DNA from: Fratercula arctica
Lineage: Eukaryota; Chordata; Aves; Charadriiformes; Alcidae
Assembly: GCA_947846985.1 (NCBI GenBank)
Contig: CANTUZ010000024.1
Coordinates: 1,028,046 to 1,092,045, forward strand
Length of the DNA stretch: 64,000 bases
Direction: 5' to 3'
The position numbers were made by a program, and so were the translations under genes. This document shows, one piece after another, positions 10,776 to 41,400 of this stretch. The notes under the pieces are model-generated. The model saw nothing but the letters and a program-made list of their open reading frames with translations, did no database searches and had not been told where the DNA came from. The first letter of the stretch is position 1, and each line of letters starts with the position of its first letter.

Positions 10776-11264
10776 TGCTGCCATCCTTCATCCTTGTGTC
10801 TCATTTCTACAAGGGCCTCAGCCTGCCGTGGTTCAGACCACACGTCCCTCCTAATCCCAGGTACTTAATCCAGACAGGGGCTGCGGAAAATCCCACCAAA
10901 TTCCCCCTCCTACATGTCTAGGAGCCCATATAACCCTCAAAACTCTGATCCTCGCTACTGATCTGCATGGTTTCAGTACAGGCTGTGATCCGACACCCCC
11001 GTGGGGACGCGCGGATGTGGCTGTGCGCTGTGGGGAGGGACAGCGAGAAGCCACTGATGGTTAGGAGCCACCCAGACACCCATTTTCCTGGCCACGTGCA
11101 TCCATCTGCCTCTTCCCCTGGGCTGCCCCGTACCTGGGCCCTCTCCTGGATCCCTGGGTAGCAGCACGGCAGGGAAAAAGCCCCAGATCTCACACACGGT
11201 GCACAAGACTGGAGACGGAACATCCATGACCCTCCCTGGGAGAAAAGCAGATTTTGTCTGTCTC
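10776..11264. other. Intergenic, nothing recognised
   Basis: Several overlapping open frames of up to about 125 codons on both strands show no recognisable domain and no splice context. Treated as unannotated intergenic DNA. Confidence 0.5.
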
Positions 11265-11552
11265 TTCTCCCAAGGAACAGGCCATGGGACAAGAGGAAAC
11301 GGTCTCAAGTTGCACCAGGGGAGGTTTAGGCTGGATATTAGGAAAAACATTTACACCAAAAGGGTTATTAAGCATTGGAAGAGGCTGCCCAGGGAAGGGG
11401 TTGAGGCACCATCCCTGGAGGGATTTAAAAGCCGGGCAGACGCGGTGCTGAGGGACATGGTTTAGTGGTGGTTTTTGTCACGATTAGGTTGATGGTTGGA
11501 CTCGATGATCTGAAAGGTCCCTTCCAACCCTTCTGTGATTCCATGATTCTAA
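11265..11552 (+). mobile_element. CR1 LINE 3' fragment
   Basis: Typical CR1 3' end in forward orientation: a block around GGTTTAGGCTGGATATTAGG, then the segment containing GGCTGCCCAGGGAAGGGGTT, then CTTCCAACCCTTCTGTGATT, ending in the short TGATTCTA-type tail. It is 5'-truncated, as most CR1 copies are. Confidence 0.9.
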
Positions 11553-12755
11553 GAGAGAACCAGTTCCCTCAGCAGCAGATGGGGCTGCAATTCTGCAAGA
11601 GAGAAGCGAGGACAACGCCGGCACCATCTGTGTCTCGCTCTTAAATGCAACCAGGCTGGTATCGGCGCCGGCCGGGAGGAACAAGGGCATCTCAGGTCCA
11701 CCATAGCCTGATGCAGCCCCAGGGCTTCCCGCCACGGTCGCCATCCCGTGCCGCTTGGAACCTGGTGGCAGAGGGACTTGGAAGGGTCTGTCCCAGCCGG
11801 GGGACGATGCTCTCAGCGATGCCCACTCCGCGCACGTGGCTGTGGCACGTCTCGGTGACAACCATATGGCAGCACAGATGGTCCGTCTGCGAACGGGGCC
11901 AAAGCCTTGACTGCAAACACACCCCCAGCGGCAGCAAGAAACAGAAACACCTCCCCAAAATCCCCCACTGCAGCCAGGATGGGTCCGGCTGGGATTTGCT
12001 CTTGCAAAAAGGGGGAAATAACACTTGCTCCCCCCCTCACCGCCCCGGCTGGCTCCTACTTTATCATTAAGGGGGCATGAAAAGGAGTTTGCAAACTGCA
12101 GGTGGAAGTGCAAAATCCAAGGAGAAGAGCGGCAGGTTTCCCACCCTCAGCTCCCGGGTTTGGAAAATCCTTTGGATTTACATGAACCGTTTCCGGTTTG
12201 GGAGGGGTTGGATGGGGGGAAGTATTTTTTCCCCAATAGAGAAAAAAGGAGAGTTTTGAGGGAGGAAACTGGGGTAAGAAAGAAAAACAGACTGGGGATG
12301 GATGTCCATCCCCCTCCCGTGATTGACTGCCTCCCTTTCTCCGTGCTGAGCCACAGCCCCCAGCAGGATTTCCCGAAGGGCCCCATTCCTGGAAGTTGTC
12401 CCAGATCCCAGAGCACATCCCGGCGTTATCCCGACCTCCCCGCCCCAGGCTCCCCCCGAAGCTTTTGGGGTAAAACAGCAGCGCCCAGGGCTGGGAGTCC
12501 CAGGGAAAGGGGGCCCTGGGGGGTGGCAGAGGCGGGGGACGGGTGTCGTAACCACTGCACGGCTGTGCAAACACGACATGTCTGAGCAGCTTCCCTGGTT
12601 CCTGACGGATGGGGAGCAGCCGGGAATCACCACCCCGGGTACTGGTTTCTGAGCAGCACAAGCCCCACAGCCCCCATTCCCCCTGCTCGGAGCTGTCTGG
12701 GTGCATCACTTGCCCTTCTGGGTGCCTTCTGGGTGCCTCCTGTCCCTCCTTCGTA
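11553..12755. other. Intergenic, nothing recognised
   Basis: GC-rich, with long chance open frames on both strands (the longest on the minus strand runs into the neighbouring CR1). None shows family motifs or splice-site structure. Confidence 0.5.
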
Positions 12756-13600
12756 GAACCATAGAATGTGTTGGGTGGGAAGGGACCTCTAAAGGCCACC
12801 CAGTGCCACCCCCCTGCAGTGAGCAGGGACATCTTCAACTCGATGAGGTCGCTCCGAGCCTCCTCCAGCCTGGCCTGGAATGTCTCCAGGGATGGGGCCT
12901 CCACCCCCTCTCTGGGCAACCTGGGCCAGTGTCTCACCACCCTCAGGGGAAAGAACTTCTTCCTAATGGCTGATCTAAACCTGCCCTGCTCTAAAAAAAA
13001 CATTAAACCCATTGCTCCTCATCCTATGGCTACCTGCCCTTGCAAACGGCCTCTCCCCAGCTTTCTTGTAGGCTCCCTTCAGGGACTGGAAGGTCTCCCC
13101 GGAGCCTTCTCTTCTCCAGGCTGACCCCCCCCAGCTCTCTCAGCCTGTCCCCACAGCAGAGGGGCTCCAGCCCTCCCAGCAGCTCCAGGGCCTCCTCCGG
13201 CCCTGCTCCAGCAGCTCCGTGTCCTTCTTGTGCTGAGGCTCCAGAGCTGGACGCAGTGCTCCAGGTGGGGTCTCAGGAGAGCGGAGCAGAGGGGCAGAAT
13301 CCCCTCTCTGGATCTGCTGCCCACGCTTCTCTTGATGCAGCCCAGGATGCCATTGGTCTTCTGGGCTGAGAGCGCTCATCGTCGGCTCACGTCCCTCCAG
13401 CTTTTCATCCACCAGCACCCCCAAGTCCTTCCCCTGCTCTCTGTCACCGCATCCCCCGGCCTGTATTGATAACGGGGGTTGTCCCCACCCAGGTGTAGGA
13501 CCGTGCACTTGGCCTTGTTGAACTCCGTGAGGTTTGCTCGGGCCACCTCTCCAGCTCGTCCAGGTCCATCCCTGTCTCCCTGATTTCAGCCCTCCGGGGG
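12756..13600 (-). mobile_element. CR1 LINE fragment, about 0.85 kb, reverse orientation
   Basis: Begins with the reverse complement of a CR1 tail (ACCATAGAATGTGTTGGGTG), continues through GTCTCCAGGGATGGGGCCTC and CTCTCTGGGCAACCTGGGCC, and then covers the upstream segment about grouped customers of the 3' UTR and ORF2 end. The right boundary is approximate and could lie up to about 13780. It is longer than the other copies here. Confidence 0.88.
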
Positions 13601-13788
13601 CTCTCACTCCGCAGTACAGCCAGCTCCAGCCAGCAGCTCAGACCCGCGGGGGACAAATCCAGCCCCCAGCGCAGCACCCCAACCCCACAGGGCTGCCTTC
13701 CCCCCCCTTTTTCCAGCATGAGAAGGTGACAGGGTGGCACCAGCAGGGCTGAAGGGGGAAAGGCCATGGGCAGCCCCGGCTGCGTCGG

Positions 13789-14328
13789 TGTCAAGGTTTG
13801 AGGAACCCACAACTGAGTGTCGTTTAGACAATCAGGCGCTCACCTAATGAGCCCTCCCCAAACCGGGAAGGGGAATGGGGAAAAAACAAGGAGGGTTGAA
13901 ACATAAAGAGATTTAATAGGATAAGAGTAAATAATTAACATTCATAACACTAAAGAACCAATATTGATCCTGATGCCAATATAAAATATATGATTATACT
14001 CAGTTTATTCTATCATGGGGAGCCGTGCACTCACCCCAGGGACAGTAAATGTCAGACACTGCGGCTTCGGGAGGAAGGGAAGGGCTCAGGGCTCCGGCAC
14101 CGGGGCAGGGAGCTCTCAGGATGGCAGCCAGCAAGGGAGAGAGAAAACTCCTCAGCAAACTCCCTAATTTCTATGGAATGGTATGAAATAACCCTGTTGG
14201 CAGCTTGGGCCAAGTGCCCCGGTCTCGCTCCTCCTCATCCCCGCACCTGGGGAGCTTGAAAACACCCAGAGCTCGAAACCCGCGCCCCAGAGCTGGCTGT
14301 AAAGTAAATATTTTCCCAAATTCAGACA
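13789..14328 (-). mobile_element. Solo LTR of an avian endogenous retrovirus (ERVL-like)
   Basis: The block opens TGTCAAGGTTTGAGG and contains the features of a widespread bird LTR in reverse orientation: the AACCGGGAAGGGGAATGGGG stretch, an A/T-rich segment with AGATTTAATAGGATAAGAG, and near its end a TATGGAATGGTATGAAATAA segment. It closes with CA near 14328. I saw no gag/pol/env reading frame on either side, so it is a solo LTR left by recombination. No clear target-site duplication was found; termini are approximate. The family name is from memory of its general pattern. Confidence 0.7.
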
Positions 14329-14699
14329 CTAGGGTCTTCTACAAGTGCGGTTTGCCCAAGGATTAGAAGAGAAATTAGTCCTCTCAAAGCAGGACAGTGG
14401 GCAGGGGATCGCTGCCTGCTCCGCCTTTGGGAAGCCCAAATCTCCGGGGATGCTCCAGGGATGCTCCCGGGAGCAGCGAGGCAGCCCCGGGGGGGTGGAA
14501 TTTAGCCCTGAGCCCAGGGACGGAATGAAGGGAGCCATAAAAGGGCGCGTTTCAAAGGACAGAAGGGCAAAAACAGGTAAGAAGGAGAAAAAGGGAGCGT
14601 AAATAGAAAACGGGAGCGTAAATAAGCATAAAGAATAAAGCTCAGGAGGGAAAGGAATGGAGAATCTAAAGGAGGGGCCCAGTGCATTCCTGAGCCTGG

Positions 14700-14901
14700 G
14701 CCGGGAGCCACAGGCACGTCCCGATCCGCCGTTAGAGCGGCGGTTGCCCAAGGCGACCCAAGGGGCTGAGTCAGGGCTGGCGCTGGCCATGCCGGGAAGG
14801 GCGGTGGCCGCGGTGTGAGGCTCATAACCGCTCCGGCTCCGGCTCCGCCACATCGCACCGCGGCCCCGCTGAGGACCGAGCCCCCTCGTCACACCCCAGC
14901 C
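14700..14901 (+). promoter_or_regulatory. S100A11: S100A11 promoter/5' UTR, CpG-rich with AP-1 site
   Basis: A GC- and CpG-rich stretch directly upstream of the S100A11 initiator. It contains a perfect AP-1 consensus TGAGTCA at 14767-14773 and a GC-rich imperfect palindrome around 14727-14745. No TATA box is visible at a suitable distance. The transcription start cannot be fixed by eye. Confidence 0.55.
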
Positions 14902-16614
14902 ATGGTGAGCGAGCCGGGACCCCCGGGCGGGGAGGGAGAGGCGGTTCCCTGGGGGCAGGAGGGCGATGGCGCAGGAGCTTTTCCCCGCGAGCGGCCCCGG
15001 AGGCGAAGGCGAGAGGCGCTTTGGCACGGCAAAGAGCAGACGGGGCCAAGGGCTGGGCTAAATCTCTGCTGGGGAGGGGACCTGGCTGCGGGAGGAGGGG
15101 GGGCAGAGGGTCCCTGGAGGCGGGGGGGACCTGCGGGTGGCAGCTGTGTTGTTTCCCCCCCTTCCCTCCCCTCTTTTTTCCCCCATCGATCCTTCCGATG
15201 GCCGTCGCCGGACTCTGGGGTGCAGCTCTGCCTCCGCCGGCCCGTGTCCCCCCCAGCACTGGGGTTTGGGAGGGGGGGGGGGGAGGGGGTGCAGAAGGGC
15301 CAAGGGTCTGCAGCTGAGCACGGAAGCAACTCACTTCCTCTCACATTAACCAAAAAAGGCCAAACTGAGCCTGGGGCAGGGCAGGATGGGGCAGGGAGGC
15401 CCCAGGGTGCTGAGGTCAGGCAGGGAAGGGCGGGATCCTCCCAGCTCTCCCCAGAGACCGGAGCCATGGGGAGGGGGGGGAAAAGCCCCACATCCCCCCC
15501 CCCTCACCCTGTCCATCCCAGCTCCAGAGGCTGTAGTTTGGGGAACCAACTCCGCTCGCGTTTTTCTCTCATGACTCAGAGTTTCTCTGCCATCCAGACC
15601 GGGCGGGGGGTGGGGGGGGGAATGGGGGAGCCGGGTTTATCTTTCCAGCCAAGCCGGGCTGGAGAACATGGAAAAAACTGGCACGTCCCCGCGGTTGCAG
15701 CGCGAGCTCTTCCCCGTCCAGGGCACTCCTCCACTGGGAGCTGACATCTCCCCAAGGGATTTTTCCGTCAACCACTCCCCACCTCCTCTGGGCCCCTCCT
15801 GCCCCCACAGCGCCCTGCCAAGGCTGCGGAGAAATTAATACCCAAGAAAAATGCAGCCGGACGGGTTGGAGCAGAGGAGAGTCCTGGAAGAAAGCGATGG
15901 CAGGAGGTGTCCCCCCCCCCCCGCCGCCGCAGCCCACATTTCCTCCAGAAACAGTCGGAGGTCCGTTCCTCTTCCGCGAGCCCCGAGCTCCCCTGAACTC
16001 CCCCTTTTGCTCCCCGCAGCCCACGGAGACGGAGCGCTGCATCGAGTCCCTGCTGGCCGTCTTCCAGCGGTACGCGGGACGTGAAGGGAACAACTGCACC
16101 CTCTCCAAGAAGGAGTTCCTGGCCTTCATGAACACCGAGCTGGCCGCCTTCACGAAGGTGAGCGGATCCCAGGCCACAGGAGGCCCCCATGGGACACGCT
16201 TCAGCCCCCCCCCCCCCAGCCTGAGACAGCCATTAAAGCCTCCGAGCCCACCCGCACCGTGGGGTGGGCAACGGGCAGAGCTCGCTCCCAGCAGAAGCCA
16301 GAGTGGGGCCTGATGAGAGTTGGGCTGCTCCCACCCTGCCTCCCCCGGCCCGGCCCTCGCCCCTGCTGCTGAAGGTCCATACCTGGGGCGAGGGGGGGTT
16401 CAGCGAGGGCCACCTGGGCCCCCAGGCAGCCACCGACTCCCATCTCTTTGGTCTTTTGCAGAACCAGAAGGACCCCGGGGTGCTGGACAGGATGATGAAG
16501 AAACTCGATTTGAATAGCGACGGGCAGCTGGACTTCGCCGAGTTCCTGAACCTCATCGGGGGCATCGCGGCGGCCTGCCACGATACCCTGGTTGTTAAGA
16601 CCCCTCACCCCTAG
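14902..16614 (+). CDS. S100A11: S100-A11 (calgizzarin), 3 coding exons, 97 aa
   Basis: Dimeric EF-hand calcium sensor that binds annexins and acts in membrane repair, motility and keratinocyte growth control. Coding segments are 14902-14904 (ATG only), 16020-16157 and 16462-16614. Exon 2 begins PTETERCIESLLAVFQRYAG and carries the 14-residue S100 pseudo EF-hand. Exon 3 begins NQKDPGVLDRMMKKLDLNSD and carries the canonical loop at residues 63-74 with all calcium ligands (D63, N65, D67, E74). The PTETERCIES and NTELAAFTK blocks identify S100A11 rather than another S100. The initiator is the last codon of exon 1, immediately before GTGAGC, so the protein lacks the extra few residues at the mammalian N terminus. 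It converges with COPA. Confidence 0.93.
14905..16019 (+). other. S100A11 intron 1 with G- and C-homopolymer runs
   Basis: Intron between the ATG-only exon end and exon 2. It holds several G-runs (for example around 15270-15290, 15473-15480 and 15603-15620) and a C-run at about 15909-15920 just before the acceptor. A 309-codon open frame starting at 14815 crosses exon 1 and this intron; it is a by-product of high GC. Confidence 0.6.
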
Positions 16615-16730
16615 ACGCGGCTGCTGTGTCTCCCCCCACCACTGTGAACATTCCTCCAACAAGGCCGATACAAAGCTGGAAGCAGCGCCCTTAAGATGGG
16701 GCCATCCCTAGTCCTCATTTTTATGTACAA

Positions 16731-16736
16731 AATAAA
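16731..16736 (+). terminator. S100A11: Poly(A) signal AATAAA, S100A11
   Basis: AATAAA 117 bases after the S100A11 stop, the usual short 3' UTR of S100 genes. Confidence 0.85.
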
Positions 16737-16765
16737 AGGTTTAAAATCCTAGCGTAAAGCATGGC

Positions 16766-16771
16766 TTTATT
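16766..16771 (-). terminator. COPA: Possible distal COPA poly(A) signal AATAAA
   Basis: A second AATAAA in COPA orientation, 30-35 bp from the S100A11 poly(A) signal on the opposite strand. If it is used, the two transcripts' 3' ends abut or overlap slightly. Confidence 0.4.
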
Positions 16772-17244
16772 TCGGCATCATGAGCGAGGAGAAAGCACTA
16801 TAAAGTAGTGCAGCCACGGAGGGAGCAGGATCTCTAGGTCCTGCCCTCCACTTCTCCATGGAGGCGAGAACACGCTTGTTCTCATCCTTGGAATCCAGAT
16901 CCTACCCTCTCCCTGGCCTGGGAGATGCTCCAGCCCATCTAGGGCCACGGGGAAAGGCACAGTAATACCACAGGGTACGACTACGCAGGGGAAACGCAGA
17001 GACAGAAGCGTGACCACTAAGGGTAGTTTGAGCACTGCTAACAGCAATTAAGACACTAATAACTAGCGGAAGCAAGCCCTGCTGGCATGAGAAATTATTT
17101 TCCATTTTCTGGAAACTTCAAACCCCTCCCAGTGGGGGAGGAGAGGGAGGGAGGGAGGGAACGTGAAAAGAGGAAATTTAATCTCTTCTATCTCAGTAAG
17201 GCCAACTGAGCTACAAAACAGGAAGATCAAGATGGTCCATTTAC

Positions 17245-17250
17245 TTTATT
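17245..17250 (-). terminator. COPA: Proximal COPA poly(A) signal AATAAA
   Basis: TTTATT on the plus strand reads AATAAA in COPA orientation. It is the first canonical signal after the COPA stop. Confidence 0.6.
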
Positions 17251-17818
17251 CATGCGAGAAGCTGATGATTTTGAGAAATGTTGCTAGGACAACAAAACAC
17301 AAAGTCAACACTGGCACCTGAACGCTGAGCCGCTCGCCTGCCGCTTCCGAGGGGAGCAGAGCTGTCCCCGAGCGTGGTTCCAGACAGTGCCACGCTCCTG
17401 GGAGAGCCAGGCTCGGCTCTTCCTGCTGTCCCCTGCTGTCCCCGCCACCGCGGGGGCTTTGAGCTCTTCTTTCAGGAGCCCGACGCTGCAAGATGTAAGA
17501 GCAGTTTCTAGAGAGCGCACCGTGTGGTAACCAGGGCTCAGCGAGAGCCACCCTTTACCCTCCGGAAAAGATTTGCCTTGAGAGGAGGGTAGAGAAACTT
17601 CCCGTCAGCCGGATCGGGAAAGAAAGAAGCGCAAGCTGCTACTAGTTGGAAGCACGAAGAGTCTCGCTACAGGAGGTGGGGAAGAGACCGCACAGGCACG
17701 GCTACGGTGAAGAGACTAAACTAAAAGCTGAAATGGTGGGAGGTGAAAGTTTCCACACTCTGCTGTGAAACGGGACCTTTTCCCTCCACTCTCACACCTC
17801 CCCAGGACACAGCATGCC

Positions 17819-38272
<20,454 letters not shown>

Positions 38273-38441
38273 CGCCCTCCGCCGCGGCCACCGCCACCGC
38301 CCCGGCCCTCCACGTCGGCGCCCCGGAAGTGCCCCCAGCTGACTTCCGCTTCCGCCACCTCCCCGGACCATAGAGCGTCGGTCCTCCCGCTGGTGCAGAG
38401 CGGCTTCCGGCAGCGCCCGAGGAAGCGGAAGGGCTGGGAAA
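38273..38441. promoter_or_regulatory. Bidirectional COPA/NCSTN promoter
   Basis: Only 169 bp separate the COPA and NCSTN start codons, which diverge. The interval is CpG-rich and lacks a TATA box. It carries ETS-type cores: CCGGAAGT at 38323-38330, ACTTCCG near 38342 and CTTCCGG near 38404. A YY1-type AAAATGGCGGC at 38439-38449 overlaps the NCSTN initiator. ETS plus YY1 in a TATA-less CpG island is the standard layout of housekeeping bidirectional promoters. Both 5' UTRs must be very short. Confidence 0.85.
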
Positions 38442-41400
38442 ATGGCGGCGGCGGCAGCGGCGGCGGGGAGAGCCTGGGGCAGCCGGGGGATGGAGGCTGC
38501 TGTGGGGAGCTGCTGGGCCCCGCTCCCGGCCTGGCGGGGGCTGCTCCGGGGGCTGTTTCTCGCCGTGCTGGCAGCGGGTGAGGATGAACGGGAGAGGGGC
38601 GGGACAGGGCAGGGCAGCCCCCGCCTCGCCCCCGGCTTGGGGTCGCTCCGCGCCTGAGGCGGAGGTAGGGCGGGCCTCGCTCGGCCCCCTCTGAGTCGGG
38701 GAGGGGTTTGTCTTTCCCCCCTGCTGAGTTGGGGAGATGCTTTTTGAGGTGCGGGGAACCCCTGGTTTGTTCCCCCTCTGAGGTGGGGCTGTGTCTTCTC
38801 CCCAGGCTGCTGCTGGGGGAACTCTGTTGAGAGGAAGATCTACATCCCCCTGAACAAAACGGCGCCGTGCGTTCGCCTCCTGAACGCCACCCACCAGATC
38901 GGCTGCCAGTGTGAGTACAGATGTTGCTTAGATCAATATTGCACTTGTTCTCAGTGCCGTTTGCCCTTTTCCAATCCTGCTTCGGTAATGCTGAATATTC
39001 TGATCTGTTTCTGCTAAATTGAGGGGTGGAGACCTTAGAGACTGTTCCTGCAGACCTCGAAAATCCCTGCCAAGGCAGAGAGCAGCGTTTTGAGCTTGTG
39101 CTGTTAGTGCACGTATAGGATAAAAGCAAGCCACAGCTTCTAGGGGTGCGAGGCAAAGGTGTGAGTGCTGCAGACCAGGCTGGGGTTAACGAGGTAGGAG
39201 AGAAAGGGAGCAGGGAGCGAATAAGTGAGATGGTGACGCCTGAAGGGTTTAGTTGAGCTGCTTGTGCAGGGCTCTTTAACTTTGTAGGTTGTTTTTGTCA
39301 TATTGAAAGGGGGAAGGCAGGACTGCGTGTCTGTTAAAATTAAAAGATAGGTACGGAAACGCCATTCCTGGCTGCAGTTAGCGTGAATCAGTGTTTTGCT
39401 CGCTTCCAATTCAGTTTTGCTTCCACAGGCAGCCACGCCCTGCCGCGGGGGCTGTCGGCTGCCACTGTAGGGCAGCACAGATGCATTTGGTCTGTGAGAT
39501 AACCGAGGGTACAAGGTTCTCTGACTCCTCTTCTACCCTCTGTGGGAGCCTAGTGTTCAGGCAGGCAGCCGCACACAGTCTTGCCTTCCTGCTCACAGGC
39601 AGTTTCCAACAATGACACCAGTTGCTAACTGTGGGGGTTTTGCTTGTTTTTATCAGTAGCTTCTTATGAAAGTGCTTTGTCTGTCATCTGGTTTTTTTGG
39701 GACAAGGCAAAATGACAAGCGGTGGACCTGCTTTGTTGCTAGTCCCCTTTGCTGTCACAATCTTTTGCCCCTTGTGCTCCTCCAGGCCTCGTGCTGAGCT
39801 GTCTTTGAGCTCTTCATTTCTGAATTTGCAATCTTTACTCTTAAAGCACTGAACTACTTCTGTGGCTGTGGTCCTCGAGGCAGAGCCTGTCTCCTCCGAG
39901 TGCCCTTCTGTCTCAGGGCCTGTTTCCTGCTCTCCTTCCTTATTGTCTTCGGTCACAGGAGACTCATAGTGCTTAGCTGAAGGTCCTTAAGTGCTTTGAT
40001 GTGCTTAAACAAAAGATGCTTTCAAAGCATAAGTGCTTATTGCTTGATCTATGCCGTTCAGCTTTTTTTCTTTTGCTGCTGAAACCCACTGTTCCTTTTT
40101 CTGTCCTGCTGTAGCTAAATGGTGCCAGTTCACCAAATTGCTTCCTCCAGCCCTCTAAGCCTATGAGCTGTTCTTCCCTAAAGCCCTCAGTAAAATACTG
40201 CTATTCTGGGGTGGTTTGGGAGTCTGAACAAAGTAGATCGCTGTGAAACGTGAAGGACACGCTCTCTTTCCCCAGCCTCCATCAGCGGAGACACGGGGGT
40301 GATCCATGTGGTTGAGAAGGAGGAGGACCTGAAGTGGGTGCTTGCTGACGGCCCCCACCCACCCTACATGATTCTGCTGGATGGGAACCTCTTCAACAGG
40401 TCAGTCGTCATCTGTTGTTGTCTTCCCAGGGTGACTGGAGCCCAGCAGACCAATATGGGTCCCTAATCTGGTGATGAAAACGTCATTTTTCAAGTGACGG
40501 ATGGCAGAATTGGCCCTAACTGCACTGAATTATATTTGTGGGTTTACTGTGTTTTAGTCCTTGATTTTATCTCTTCTTAAATGCGCTGTTTTGCTGTTAG
40601 AAGAGCTCTGCTCTGTGCAAATTCTCGTGCCGTGTTCATCACTGGAGCAGTTACTGAAGTTCATTAAACAACACGATTAAGATTGGTCACATCTCTTCCT
40701 GGGCAGAACAGGAAAGAAGTGGCTGAAGTTTTCTGCTTGTTGCTGTCTGCGTAATCTTACACAGTTCTGAGCAGAAAAAGGGACATGTTGGTTATTTTGA
40801 ACAAAAGCATCATCACGTGCTCGACTGTAATGTCTTGGGTTGTAACTCTTCATTAATGAATTCAAAATTTCACTCATATTTTCTCTCTTCCAGGAGGGTA
40901 ATGCTGCAGCTGAAGGGAACCTCCCGAGTGTCAGGCCTTGCTGTGGCTGTTGCCAAACCCAGCCCTCCCCAGGGATTCTCTCCTGGTTTGAAGTGCCCCA
41001 ATGATGGCTTTGGTAAGGAAATGTTAAGTCTTTATCCTCGTTAGGAGGAAGAGAAATGGTGCCTTTACATTGGACAACCCAAGCAAGAAAAGCAAAGGGT
41101 AGCTGAAATTGCAGCTACGCTTTAATGTCAAAATGGTGTTTAAGGTAACGGGGTCAAAATGTTCTTTCGAAGTAGTTTTTCTGAGCTGGAATCTCATCGT
41201 TTCTCAGAAGGACTAGGGCAGGTGTTTGGGGGAAGGCTGTCAGATAAACTGGCTAAAACAGCATTAAGTCACTAAGGTGTTAAACCTCACCAGGGCTTGT
41301 TGTAACTTCTTTTTTCTTTCACATGTGAAACTTGTGCTTCGTCCACATGTGATTGTTAAAGCATCTTGCATTGGCATAGATTGAGTGGGGTGTGTGTTAA

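Larger units (their letters stand above)
16737..17818 (-). other. Convergent 3' ends of S100A11 and COPA; COPA 3' UTR
   Basis: No gene. On the minus strand AATAAA occurs at 17245-17250 (573 bases after the COPA stop) and again at 16766-16771 (about 1050 bases after it). The COPA 3' UTR therefore fills either half or nearly all of this stretch. The small open frames on both strands have no family features. Confidence 0.6.

Noticed and set aside
12056..13012. Minus-strand open frame of 318 codons
   Set aside because: Its right third runs through a CR1 3' UTR fragment and the rest is GC-rich with random composition.
14815..15744. Plus-strand open frame of 309 codons over S100A11 exon 1 and intron 1
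   Set aside because: It crosses a functional donor site and consists of GC-driven Gly/Arg/Pro sequence; S100A11 splicing explains the region.
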